A DNA stretch of 13,064 nucleotides from a bacterium (GCA_021791295.1 JAJYWW010000125.1:1-13064); one strand, 5' to 3'. Counted from the stretch's first letter, positions 7,031-13,064 are shown. Numbers and translations are program-made. Notes: generated by a model not told the origin, from the letters alone.

Positions 7031-8008
7031 TTATGCAACAACTCTCTGTTCAGCCCTTAAAACCAATGAATCAGATATCTTATTAAACACGCCCTGAACT
7101 TCGGGATGAATATCTTTCGTCATAATAGGTTCACCTTTGTCGGAAAGTTCGCATATTTCTTCTACTATCGGTATTTCTCCAAGGAAATTGACGCCGAGTT
7201 TTTCTGCGGCAGTTTTTGCCCCGCCGTGTTTAAATATATCCGAACGTTTATTGCAGTGCGGACATATAAAATAGCTCATATTTTCGACGAGTCCAAAAAC
7301 GGGAACGTTTACTTTATCGAACATCGCAAGAGCTTTCTTTGCGTCGATAAGGGAAATATCCTGAGGAGTCGAAACGACTATTGCAAAATTTATAGGAACC
7401 GTCTGAACTAAAGTAAGCTGAATATCGCCGGTGCCGGGGGGAAGGTCTACTACCAAGAAATCTATTTCTCCCCATTCGACGTCTTTTAAAAACTGTGTTA
7501 TAACCTGCATTACTACCGGACCTCTCCAGATAGCAGGAGCATCGTCGGGAATTAAAAACCCTAAAGACATAAGCTTAATTCCAAATTTTTCAAGGGGCAC
7601 TATTTTATTGCTGGAAGTAAGGTCCGGTCTTTTATTTATTCCCATCATCATAGGAATGCTTGGACCGTAAAGGTCTGCGTCCAAAAGCCCGACTTTTTTA
7701 CCCTGCTTTGCCAGCGTTATCGCCAAGTTTACGCTAAAAGTAGATTTGCCGACTCCGCCTTTTCCGCTTGCGACCGCTATGATATTTTTAACTCCGCTGA
7801 TAGGGGACTGTTCGTCGAAGGGATTTTTGCTTTCATGACCGTGTCCTCCGCCGCATCCGCAGGAAGACCCCTCTTCTTCGTCGTGTCCTCCGCCGCAGCC
7901 GCAGGAATCTTCCTCGTCGTCGCCGCTTCCGCATCCGCAGGAATCCGCGCCTTCTTCATAGTAATCTTTATTTCCGTCCATTTCGCCGTCTCTGAATTCG
8001 CTGTTCAT
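7031..8008 (-). CDS. mrp: Mrp/ApbC-family Fe-S cluster carrier ATPase with Cys-rich N-terminus
   Basis: A 325-residue cytoplasmic P-loop protein of the Mrp/NBP35 family, which binds a [4Fe-4S] cluster between subunits and passes it to apoproteins. Walker A is GKGGVGKS (82-89). DADLYGPSIP (110-119) and DLPPGTGD (188-195) are the other nucleotide-binding motifs, and the bridging-cluster motif is C249-P-H-C252. Many bacterial Mrp proteins start with a DUF59 (MIP18-like) domain. Here the first 60 residues are instead acidic and carry three CGCG units (24-27, 36-39, 50-53) with neighbouring Gly/His, a possible metal or extra-cluster binding segment. The ATG is supported by GAGAGG (complement of 8015-8020) 6 nt upstream. 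The gene is followed by trxA. Confidence 0.95.
   Translation of the reverse strand: MNSEFRDGEMDGNKDYYEEGADSCGCGSGDDEEDSCGCGGGHDEEEGSSCGCGGGHGHESKNPFDEQSPISGVKNIIAVASGKGGVGKSTFSVNLAITLAKQGKKVGLLDADLYGPSIPMMMGINKRPDLTSSNKIVPLEKFGIKLMSLGFLIPDDAPAIWRGPVVMQVITQFLKDVEWGEIDFLVVDLPPGTGDIQLTLVQTVPINFAIVVSTPQDISLIDAKKALAMFDKVNVPVFGLVENMSYFICPHCNKRSDIFKHGGAKTAAEKLGVNFLGEIPIVEEICELSDKGEPIMTKDIHPEVQGVFNKISDSLVLRAEQRVVA
7841..7950 (-). repeat. Degenerate in-frame repeat encoding CGCG units in mrp
   Basis: Three GC-rich units containing the complement of CCGCAKCCGCAGGA lie near 7841, 7883 and 7920, about 36-42 nt apart, inside the AT-rich mrp gene. They encode the three CGCG motifs and the acidic spacers between them. 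The stretch is much richer in G+C than its surroundings, partly because Gly/Cys/Ala-type codons demand it. Such repeats could expand or contract by slippage. Confidence 0.7.
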
Positions 8009-8148
8009 AAATAACCTCTCTTGTTAAATTAATTAATTTATTATGCTCTTTTAATATTTTTGCTTTTAAATCTCTTAATGCGCTTTAGCTTTAGATATTA
8101 TATAAATATTTATATATCTATATAACATTATTTATAATATCATATTTT
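8009..8148. other. AT-rich intergenic region between the radical SAM gene and mrp
   Basis: This 140-bp gap precedes mrp on the minus strand and presumably carries its promoter. A TATAAT-like string occurs on the minus strand near 8098-8105 without a clear -35 partner. It overlaps an all-A/T palindrome of 18 bp (8099-8116). No GC-containing terminator hairpin follows the radical SAM gene, so read-through into mrp-trxA is possible. No RNA gene or small ORF was seen. Confidence 0.5.
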
Positions 8149-9483
8149 TTAATAATTTTCAATTTTATAATCTTCAGACTTGAAAGCGTCCATAAATGCG
8201 CTGACCGAAAATTCGGCTTTTCCTGCTCCGGCTTCACCGTAGCCTTCTGGAACCGGCAAACCGTACTTATAACGCAGTTCGTGCCATTTAAGCAGCAGTT
8301 TTACATAATATTCCAAAGGAGCCGAGGTATTTCCCATTTTTCCGAGCCTGCTCGTTTTTTCCGGACACCATGTAGTGTATCTGGGTATCACCCCTTTCGA
8401 CATAAAAAAATCCAGCCCTTCGGCGGTTGAATCGACGGCTTCGTCGATATCGGCAAAACCGAAAGGTTTAGAAAGCTCGACTCCCGCGACGAAATTAGGT
8501 ATAACTTTATATTCGCCGAATACCGATACGGCATCTATTATCCTTTTGACCCACTCGTCTCTCCCGATGAACTTAGATTTTCCCGGACATATTTTATCAA
8601 AAAGGTTTTTATCCCACACTTCAAAATTTGTATGATATATGTATGCGCCGGCATTTTTAAGGCGCATTAAATTTTCTTTGGTATGCGCCTGAACTACGAC
8701 TTTGCTGATCCATCTGCCTTTAAACTTATCCTCTATAGCCTCAAGAAATCTTACGTAAAAATCTATTTCGGTATCGCCTTTAAATTTAATTTCGTCTATA
8801 ATGCTTCCGCCTGTCAGGGTATATGCGCCGGCATTCGAGTCGTCCGCATCCGATATAATAGACAGAGCGCTTAAAATGTCTTCTACCGATTTTACGGCGG
8901 AATAATTTTTATTGGATTTTTTTTGATTTAAATAGTTGGAATTCATATCGCAGAATGCGCATTCGCTGGCGTCTTCAAAATACTGGCACATCCTGAACAC
9001 CGCAAGATATATCAAATATCCCCATTCTATCGTGGGAGCGACGTCGCGGACGGATTTTCCCGATTCCGTTTTTTTAAGCATATACGATTTTTCCGGCGAA
9101 AACAAAACGTCTCCTATATAGTCTTTGTCTTTTCCTTTATCTTTATAGAGCCTATAACCTTTAGACTCTTTATCGTAAAGTACCGAATAGGCGGATGTTT
9201 TATTTATTCTGACGGATACAATAGTGCGCCTGAGGTTATACGGCCCGTTAATCAGGGCTATTTCTTCCGGATACTTCTTATTAATTACGTCTCCGTCGTT
9301 ATCGACGTTAAACGAAAAAATAAAATAGGACTTGCCGGAAAAGTTTTCTTCAGGATTTACGTCGCCGAAAGAAATCCCCTGTCTTAATATATCCTCTTTT
9401 ATTATAGATTCCGGATTTATATCGCATCCGTATTTTCCGATAAAAAAATCAAGTTCGTCTATATATCCGTTATTTTTGCTCAT
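8149..9483 (-). CDS. Radical SAM protein with a non-canonical CX8CX2C cluster motif
   Basis: This 444-residue protein is of unknown substrate. Residues 1-150 form an N-terminal region with no recognised domain. The candidate cluster motif is C166-QYFEDASE-C175-AF-C178, i.e. CX8CX2C instead of the canonical CX3CX2C. The aromatic residue before the last Cys matches radical SAM enzymes. The following TLTGGS (222-227) looks like the SAM-contacting GGE-type motif. HTNFEVWDKNLFDKICPGK (284-302) resembles the H/N-x-E segment after beta-4 in BioB/HydE-like barrels, and VIPNFVAGVE (327-336) fits a later core strand. A C-terminal C373 follows. These features support a genuine radical SAM barrel. No Shine-Dalgarno sequence precedes the ATG; a TATAAT 11 nt upstream suggests a nearly leaderless message. 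It is divergent from the double winged-helix gene, which may regulate it. No function is claimed. Confidence 0.85.
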   Translation of the reverse strand: MSKNNGYIDELDFFIGKYGCDINPESIIKEDILRQGISFGDVNPEENFSGKSYFIFSFNVDNDGDVINKKYPEEIALINGPYNLRRTIVSVRINKTSAYSVLYDKESKGYRLYKDKGKDKDYIGDVLFSPEKSYMLKKTESGKSVRDVAPTIEWGYLIYLAVFRMCQYFEDASECAFCDMNSNYLNQKKSNKNYSAVKSVEDILSALSIISDADDSNAGAYTLTGGSIIDEIKFKGDTEIDFYVRFLEAIEDKFKGRWISKVVVQAHTKENLMRLKNAGAYIYHTNFEVWDKNLFDKICPGKSKFIGRDEWVKRIIDAVSVFGEYKVIPNFVAGVELSKPFGFADIDEAVDSTAEGLDFFMSKGVIPRYTTWCPEKTSRLGKMGNTSAPLEYYVKLLLKWHELRYKYGLPVPEGYGEAGAGKAEFSVSAFMDAFKSEDYKIENY

Positions 9484-9494
9484 TTGTTTATTTT

Positions 9495-9500
9495 ATTATA
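9495..9500 (-). promoter_or_regulatory. -10 element of the radical SAM gene, implying a very short leader
   Basis: On the minus strand TATAAT (complement of 9495-9500) ends 11 nt before the ATG at 9483. If transcription starts 6-8 nt after the hexamer, the untranslated leader is about 3-5 nt, consistent with the lack of a Shine-Dalgarno sequence. No strong -35 is visible 16-18 bp upstream. Confidence 0.45.
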
Positions 9501-9525
9501 TCCTTTAAAAAATTACAAATTTTTC

Positions 9526-9554
9526 TTTACATCGGTATAAGAAAATATTATAAT
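9526..9554 (+). promoter_or_regulatory. Near-consensus sigma-70 promoter for the winged-helix/zinc-ribbon gene
   Basis: TTTACA (9526-9531) and TATAAT (9549-9554) are separated by exactly 17 bp, five of six and six of six matches to the consensus hexamers. Transcription should begin near 9561. An upstream in-frame ATG at 9553 lies within the -10 box and so cannot be on this transcript. The start is therefore moved to 9658, giving a leader of about 97 nt. The promoter lies 26 bp beyond the -10 of the divergent radical SAM gene, so the two may compete for polymerase or share a regulator site. Confidence 0.75.
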
Positions 9555-9640
9555 GTACAAAAATATATGTAATACTAAATTATACTTTAATAATTTATAT
9601 ATTTTAAAAACTTATAAAATTAATGTATTAATTAATCATA

Positions 9641-9646
9641 AAGGAG
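9641..9646 (+). promoter_or_regulatory. Ribosome binding site deciding the start at 9658
   Basis: AAGGAG lies 11 nt before the ATG at 9658. The spacing is slightly long, but this is the only strong Shine-Dalgarno sequence in the leader. With the promoter at 9526-9554 it fixes the start. Confidence 0.7.
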
Positions 9647-9657
9647 ATTTAAATAAA

Positions 9658-10719
9658 ATGAAAAATTTAGAAGCCAAGCTTTACATTCTTTTTTCAATTT
9701 TTTTTCTTAATAGGGAAAAATTAATAAAAGATACGATAACAAATATACCTGCAAGTTATAAAGACGTTGCATACTTATCCGATATCGAATTTACCGTATT
9801 CGGTTATTTCGCCTATAAATTTACCCACTCTACTTCGAAAGAAAAAAAAGAATATGAAAAAAACGGCATCGTCGTTTCTTATAAGGAGCTTAACAGGCTG
9901 TACGTTTCGACTCCCCATCTCGCGACGGTTCTTAAAAAACTTCAGGACGAAAAACTTATAAAAAAAGCCACGCTCAACGAGGATAAAAGAAAAACCAATT
10001 ACGTGCTGCCGTTTACCGAGCTTAAAAAATTTAACGAAATAAACGTTCAGGCGTTAAAATTTTGCGGATTTACCGATTCCGACACGCCTATAATCGACAG
10101 ATTAATCGAAGGCGTTATAAACCTGCTTAAAACTAATAAAATAATTACGGAAGCGCAGTCTAAAAACCTTGACGATTTTCTGCTTAAGTCGGATAACTAT
10201 TTTAAATTTTATTACATAGCTCTCGCTTTATGGACGAGCAGATATCTTATTACAAATTTCCAGATAAAATTGATGGGTCCATCAGAATTTATGGTTTACG
10301 CCATGATTATAAAATATTATATAAACGGCGAAAAAAAACCTATAACCACAAAAAAAGTTAAGGAAGAAACCGGACTTGCGCCGTCTATTATCAGCCAGAG
10401 TTTTAAAAAATTTATAGACGAAGGTATAATAATCAGAAAAGAGATCAATAAATTCAAGGTATATTTCCATATAAACAAAAAAGCTTTAGAGAAAAGGCTT
10501 GAGAATGATACAGTTTTAATCGAAGAAATTACTAAGAACTTTAAAAAGGGAGACGATAAAAAATTTGAAAAATTTATCGACAAACTTAGCGAAGCGATAA
10601 CTTCTAAACTTAACGGTTTAGATAAAAATAAAATTTGTCCGAACAAAAAATGCGGAATGGAAATACCTCTTATGCCGGGACTAAAATACTGTCCGTATTG
10701 CGGCGAAAAAGTTGCATAA
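9658..10719 (+). CDS. Putative transcriptional regulator: two winged-helix regions and a C-terminal zinc ribbon
   Basis: This 353-residue protein is of unrecognised family. Residues 36-118 look like a MarR-type winged helix: VSYKELNRLYVSTPHLATVLKKLQDEKLIKKA (73-104) reads as two helices of a helix-turn-helix, and NEDKRKTNYVL (107-117) resembles the MarR wing. Residues 205-272 look like a second one: TTKKVKEETGLAPSIISQSFKKFIDEGIIIRKE (230-262) plus a short wing. A helical linker separates them. The C-terminus has four cysteines, C327-x4-C332 and C345-x2-C348 (CPNKKC...CPYCG), a zinc-ribbon pattern. The two halves may act as an internal pseudo-dimer. The start at 9658 is chosen on promoter and Shine-Dalgarno evidence. 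The gene is divergent from the radical SAM gene and overlaps plsY by 8 bp. DNA binding is inferred from fold signatures only. Confidence 0.7.
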   Translation: MKNLEAKLYILFSIFFLNREKLIKDTITNIPASYKDVAYLSDIEFTVFGYFAYKFTHSTSKEKKEYEKNGIVVSYKELNRLYVSTPHLATVLKKLQDEKLIKKATLNEDKRKTNYVLPFTELKKFNEINVQALKFCGFTDSDTPIIDRLIEGVINLLKTNKIITEAQSKNLDDFLLKSDNYFKFYYIALALWTSRYLITNFQIKLMGPSEFMVYAMIIKYYINGEKKPITTKKVKEETGLAPSIISQSFKKFIDEGIIIRKEINKFKVYFHINKKALEKRLENDTVLIEEITKNFKKGDDKKFEKFIDKLSEAITSKLNGLDKNKICPNKKCGMEIPLMPGLKYCPYCGEKVA

Positions 10720-11395
10720 TGTAGCGGCGGGTACAGATATTCTGAAAGAAATTATAGATATATTTTATATATTAGCCGCATATCTTGCAGGAAGTTTTCC
10801 TACGTCGGCTATAATCGCAAGAATAAAGGGAATTTCCGACCTTACTAAAGAAGGGAGCGGAAATCTCGGCGCTACGAATGTATCGAGGGTAATCGGCAAA
10901 AAGTTTGGCCTTATTACCCTTATTATCGATGCCGCTAAAGGTTTTTTGCCGGTTTTTTTTGCGCCGATTTTAATTAACGCTCAATATAAATACGCCGATT
11001 TTAATTTTCACCGGTCAATTCAGTGCAACGGCTGTTTAATATTTTACTCTTTGGTAATAATAGCTCCCGTAATCGGACACTGCTATTCGGCATTTATAAA
11101 ATTTAAAGGGGGTAAGGGCGTTGCTACGGCTCTCGGGGTATTTTTGGCCGTTTCGCCTAAAGCCGTTCTTATTGCCTTTTTAGTTTTCGCAGTAATTTTA
11201 TCCGCTTCAAAATATGTTTCGCTTGCCTCTATAGTAAGCGCATTTTTCATGCCGTTTATAGTATTTTATGCGTTAAAGAACATTTACATATTTGCGGCAT
11301 CCATGTTAATAGCCGCATTAGTAATATATAAACATTCCCCTAACATTAAAAGACTCATAAACGGCACGGAAAATGCTATAAAGAAAAAACGTTGA
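10712..11395 (+). CDS. plsY: Glycerol-3-phosphate acyltransferase PlsY
   Basis: An inner-membrane enzyme that transfers the acyl group of acyl-phosphate to glycerol-3-phosphate, giving lysophosphatidic acid, the first committed phospholipid intermediate. Its 227 residues show about five transmembrane segments and the three PlsY motifs: GSGNLGATNVSR (48-59), GHCYSAFIKFKGGKGVAT (122-139) and HSPNIKRLINGTE (208-220). It is slightly longer than typical PlsY (about 200) because of an insert at about 88-108 with a CNGC pair, predicted on the periplasmic side. The start is uncertain. The frame opens with TTG at 10712 inside the preceding gene, and no in-frame ATG, GTG or clear Shine-Dalgarno sequence lies before the first membrane segment. 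ATT at 10739 or CTG at 10742 are alternatives. The overlap suggests translational coupling to the regulator gene. Confidence 0.92.
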   Translation: MHNVAAGTDILKEIIDIFYILAAYLAGSFPTSAIIARIKGISDLTKEGSGNLGATNVSRVIGKKFGLITLIIDAAKGFLPVFFAPILINAQYKYADFNFHRSIQCNGCLIFYSLVIIAPVIGHCYSAFIKFKGGKGVATALGVFLAVSPKAVLIAFLVFAVILSASKYVSLASIVSAFFMPFIVFYALKNIYIFAASMLIAALVIYKHSPNIKRLINGTENAIKKKR

Positions 11396-11435
11396 TTAAA
11401 TAATTAATAAAACAGGCTCTTTAAACTGCTAAATA

Positions 11436-12137
11436 TTATTTTACTTCAACTAACTTTGAACTTAATGCCGTAATAACGTTATTCACTTTAATAATCGCTT
11501 CGTAAATGTATATTTTCGGCGTTTTCTTAGGAAGTTTTACCGACAAAACCGTTTTATAGTAGCCTTCCCTTACTATATTGGTAGTCGATGTATGCGTATA
11601 AAAAATCTTTCCGTTTAAGCCTTCAAGTATCCTCGTTTCCTGTATATCTGAATTGCCGAGGTTAGTATGCGTTCCAAGAACGTCGTATTCCATGTTTAAG
11701 CTTATAGTGCCACCCGCTTTCACGGATTTAGGAACCGTAAAGATTTTTAAATTCGATATAAGAACGCCTTTTACTTCTTTAAAATTTATTTTGAGACTGC
11801 TTTGGGGGTCGTATATAAATTCGTTGCTTGCAAGCCGATACGGAACGCCGAGCATAGACAGTCCTCTTATCCTTCCTTCGCGCGTTACCACATATTTTCC
11901 CGTAACATAGCCTACGCCGTAGCCTATGGATAATCCGGCGGCAGTTCCGATTATTGCGCCTATCGGTCCTCCCGTAAGCGCTCCTACGACAAACCCTGTT
12001 CCAGCTCCGAATATAGCTCCCGTAGTTCCGCTCGCCGCAGTCGCCCGCGAAGTAGCGCACCCGCTTAACGACGAAGATACTAAAAATATTGCGAGAATTA
12101 AAACAAGGGATATAGTAATTTTTTTCTTAATTTTCAT
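11436..12137 (-). CDS. Glycine-zipper lipoprotein with C-terminal beta-rich domain
   Basis: This 233-residue predicted lipoprotein is of unknown function. A basic start and hydrophobic helix (1-23) lead to a lipobox, L24-S-G-C27, so signal peptidase II should cleave before C27; the +2 residue is Ala, which permits outer-membrane sorting. Residues 36-80 are a glycine zipper with GxxxG-type spacing (GAIFGAGTGFVVGALTGG then more), as in membrane-associated Gly-zipper proteins. Residues 115-233 contain alternating hydrophobic strands (KGVLISNLKIF, GTISLNMEYDVL, YYKTVLSVKLP, IYIYEAIIKV), suggesting an immunoglobulin-like domain. The start is supported by AGGAGG (complement of 12147-12152) 9 nt upstream. 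It follows the PilZ gene on the same strand by 84 bp and converges with plsY; only 40 bp separate those two stop codons, and no terminator was seen there. Confidence 0.75.
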   Translation of the reverse strand: MKIKKKITISLVLILAIFLVSSSLSGCATSRATAASGTTGAIFGAGTGFVVGALTGGPIGAIIGTAAGLSIGYGVGYVTGKYVVTREGRIRGLSMLGVPYRLASNEFIYDPQSSLKINFKEVKGVLISNLKIFTVPKSVKAGGTISLNMEYDVLGTHTNLGNSDIQETRILEGLNGKIFYTHTSTTNIVREGYYKTVLSVKLPKKTPKIYIYEAIIKVNNVITALSSKLVEVK

Positions 12138-12194
12138 TGATTCGTGCCTCCTATTTTTTATTATGTTCTTATTTATTATAATATAGTGCCGTTG

Positions 12195-12228
12195 TAATAC
12201 CTGCCGTATTATTTTAAAGTATTATTTT
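12195..12228. repeat. Repeat cluster between the PilZ and lipoprotein genes
   Basis: TAATAC (12195-12200) and GTATTA (12206-12211) are an inverted repeat with a 5-nt centre. GTATTATTTT then occurs twice in direct orientation (12206-12215 and 12219-12228), the second copy overlapping the PilZ stop codon. On the minus strand there is no T run after the small hairpin, so it is a poor intrinsic terminator; a binding site is possible. Confidence 0.3.
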
Positions 12229-12983
12229 TTTTCTGTTTCGGCAGAATTGACGTCCTCTGCATCATTTTGCATTTTCCCGCATCCAATCGCGGCAAAAGAT
12301 ATAAATTTAAAAATTTCCGACTCTATCGTAAATATGTTATCAAATATAATATCGGTAATTATATCTTTATCTTGATTATTAGGAAACAACATCATGCCGC
12401 CGATATATTCATTTTGAGAAAATCTGTTTATCCAGACGATATTTCCGCTAACTCTTAAAAGAATATTGTTGTAATTAAGCTGTATAAAACCGGATTTCCC
12501 TGCCAGACCCATCATGCTCTTTTCGGAAGAAAACAAAAAACCTATTCCGTCTTTGGATATATCGTTTATTTTAACCGTATGAACGTGATTGCCTATCATC
12601 ATTTGCGATTCGATTTGATTTCGCAATAAAAATCTGGGGTAGCGTCTTTTATTGTTTTTCATCGTCACGAAACTCAATTCGTCGATATGAACCGATTTAT
12701 CGTTATTAATTTTTTTTATTCTGCCTAGAATAGGCGCAAAAAGAAAAAACACTCTTAAAATCAAAAAATTGCCGGGCGCAGGCATATTGACTATTTTTTC
12801 TTTGAACTTAATCACGCATCCCGAACTTTGATTCTCCGTAACCGACAAAATTGCACCGCACGAATTGTTCTCCTCGCCGAACCATAAAGCCTGAACCTCA
12901 TGATTATTGACTTTAACATATTCAATGACTCTTTTTATTATTTCCGATTCAATATCTGCGTTTAATTTAACTTTGTTATTCAT
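12222..12983 (-). CDS. PilZ-domain protein (probable c-di-GMP receptor, YcgR-like layout)
   Basis: This is a 253-residue cytoplasmic protein. The PilZ domain spans about 110-215 and carries both c-di-GMP-binding signatures: RxxxR at R113-RYP-R117 and D/NxSxxG at D141-I-S143-KD-G146. A later GNIVWINR strand (180-187) fits the PilZ barrel. Binding of c-di-GMP is therefore expected. The N-terminal part (1-105) is beta-rich and may be a YcgR-type N-terminal domain, as in proteins that couple c-di-GMP to flagella or surface functions, but similarity there is too weak to name the target. The C-terminal tail (222-253) is hydrophobic then acidic. The ATG at 12983 has AAAAAGG directly against it and AGGG about 11 nt upstream, so the ribosome binding site is unusual. 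It shares its strand with the lipoprotein gene downstream. Confidence 0.85.
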   Translation of the reverse strand: MNNKVKLNADIESEIIKRVIEYVKVNNHEVQALWFGEENNSCGAILSVTENQSSGCVIKFKEKIVNMPAPGNFLILRVFFLFAPILGRIKKINNDKSVHIDELSFVTMKNNKRRYPRFLLRNQIESQMMIGNHVHTVKINDISKDGIGFLFSSEKSMMGLAGKSGFIQLNYNNILLRVSGNIVWINRFSQNEYIGGMMLFPNNQDKDIITDIIFDNIFTIESEIFKFISFAAIGCGKMQNDAEDVNSAETEKK

Positions 12984-13002
12984 CCTTTTTTGTTCCCTAA
13001 AA

Positions 13003-13064
13003 TTATTTATAATCGTTAAGAAAATTTAAAAGATTTAAAAGATTTTGAAGATTTTGAAGATTTT
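13003..13064 (-). CDS. Possible C-terminal fragment of an upstream gene with NLQ/NLL repeats
   Basis: On the minus strand one frame is open from the window edge to TAA (complement of 13003-13005), reading NLQNLQNLLNLLNFLNDYK. It ends 19 bp before the PilZ start in the same direction, the usual spacing for an operon. The three-residue periodicity comes from the 9-bp tandem repeat below, so this could be a chance frame through non-coding repeats. Confidence 0.25.
   Translation of the reverse strand, partial: NLQNLQNLLNLLNFLNDYK
13024..13064. repeat. 9-bp tandem repeat running off the window
   Basis: Four full units and part of a fifth are present: ATTTAAAAG (13024-13032 and 13033-13041), ATTTTGAAG (13042-13050 and 13051-13059), then ATTTT at the edge. 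The units fall into two subtypes that differ at two positions, a sign of local duplication. A 9-bp period keeps reading frame in all frames. Confidence 0.85.

Noticed and set aside
7777..7959. Minus-strand frame rich in Ala, Lys and Arg inside mrp
   Set aside because: It is a shifted-frame shadow of the CGCG repeat region; mrp itself has full family support.
8099..8116. 18-bp perfect palindrome TATATAAATATTTATATA
   Set aside because: It consists only of A and T in a very AT-rich gap, where such palindromes arise easily; no supporting signal was found.
9553..9657. N-terminal extension of the winged-helix protein from an ATG at 9553
   Set aside because: The ATG overlaps the -10 box of a strong promoter, has no ribosome binding site, and the extension is low-complexity A/T-driven sequence.
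11926..12186. Plus-strand Pro/Ala-rich frame opposite the lipoprotein
   Set aside because: It is the antisense reading of glycine-zipper codons and has no ribosome binding site or family features.
13024..13064. Terminal repeats as a CRISPR array
   Set aside because: The units are contiguous 9-mers with no spacers and no cas genes nearby.

Overview
The window is AT-rich chromosomal DNA from a Gram-negative-type bacterium. It has closely packed housekeeping genes, strong A/T preference at third codon positions and many short operons. An outer-membrane-type lipoprotein, a PilZ (c-di-GMP) protein, PlsY, a Lon with a long N-terminus and a Cys-rich Mrp fit an uncultivated deltaproteobacterial (Desulfobacterota-like) lineage. 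The acidophilic Acidulodesulfobacterium group is one guess, but this is inference from style and gene content; no rRNA or other definitive marker is present.

Layout, left to right. (1) 1-611 (+): the C-terminus of a GalU-type UTP-glucose-1-phosphate uridylyltransferase, then an Hsp20 small heat-shock protein 4 bp later. (2) 700-6535 (+): Lon protease, thiamine-monophosphate kinase ThiL (starting inside the end of lon), and two overlapping CNNM/CorC-type membrane proteins with DUF21 and CBS domains. The first of these lacks the usual C-terminal domain. (3) 6554-6644: a 31-bp perfect inverted repeat between convergent genes. It can act as a bidirectional terminator but is long enough to suggest a palindromic mobile-element remnant. 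(4) 8008-6662 (-): an mrp-trxA operon encoding an Fe-S carrier ATPase with a CGCG-repeat N-terminus and a thioredoxin. (5) 9483-8149 (-): a radical SAM protein with a non-canonical CX8CX2C cluster motif. It is divergent from (6) 9658-10719 (+): a regulator-like protein with two winged-helix regions and a C-terminal zinc ribbon. plsY follows, overlapping the end of that gene. (7) 12983-11436 (-): a PilZ protein and a glycine-zipper lipoprotein. A 9-bp tandem repeat runs off the right edge.

Functional themes are protein quality control (Hsp20, Lon), cofactor and Fe-S metabolism (ThiL, Mrp, Trx), divalent-cation transport (CorC-like pair), phospholipid synthesis (PlsY) and envelope/c-di-GMP functions (lipoprotein, PilZ). 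The least-explained part is the divergent pair at 8149-10719: an uncommon radical SAM protein and an unusual double winged-helix/zinc-ribbon protein. They share a short control region with a near-consensus sigma-70 promoter on one side and a nearly leaderless promoter on the other. No rRNA, tRNA, CRISPR array, intact insertion sequence or riboswitch was recognised.
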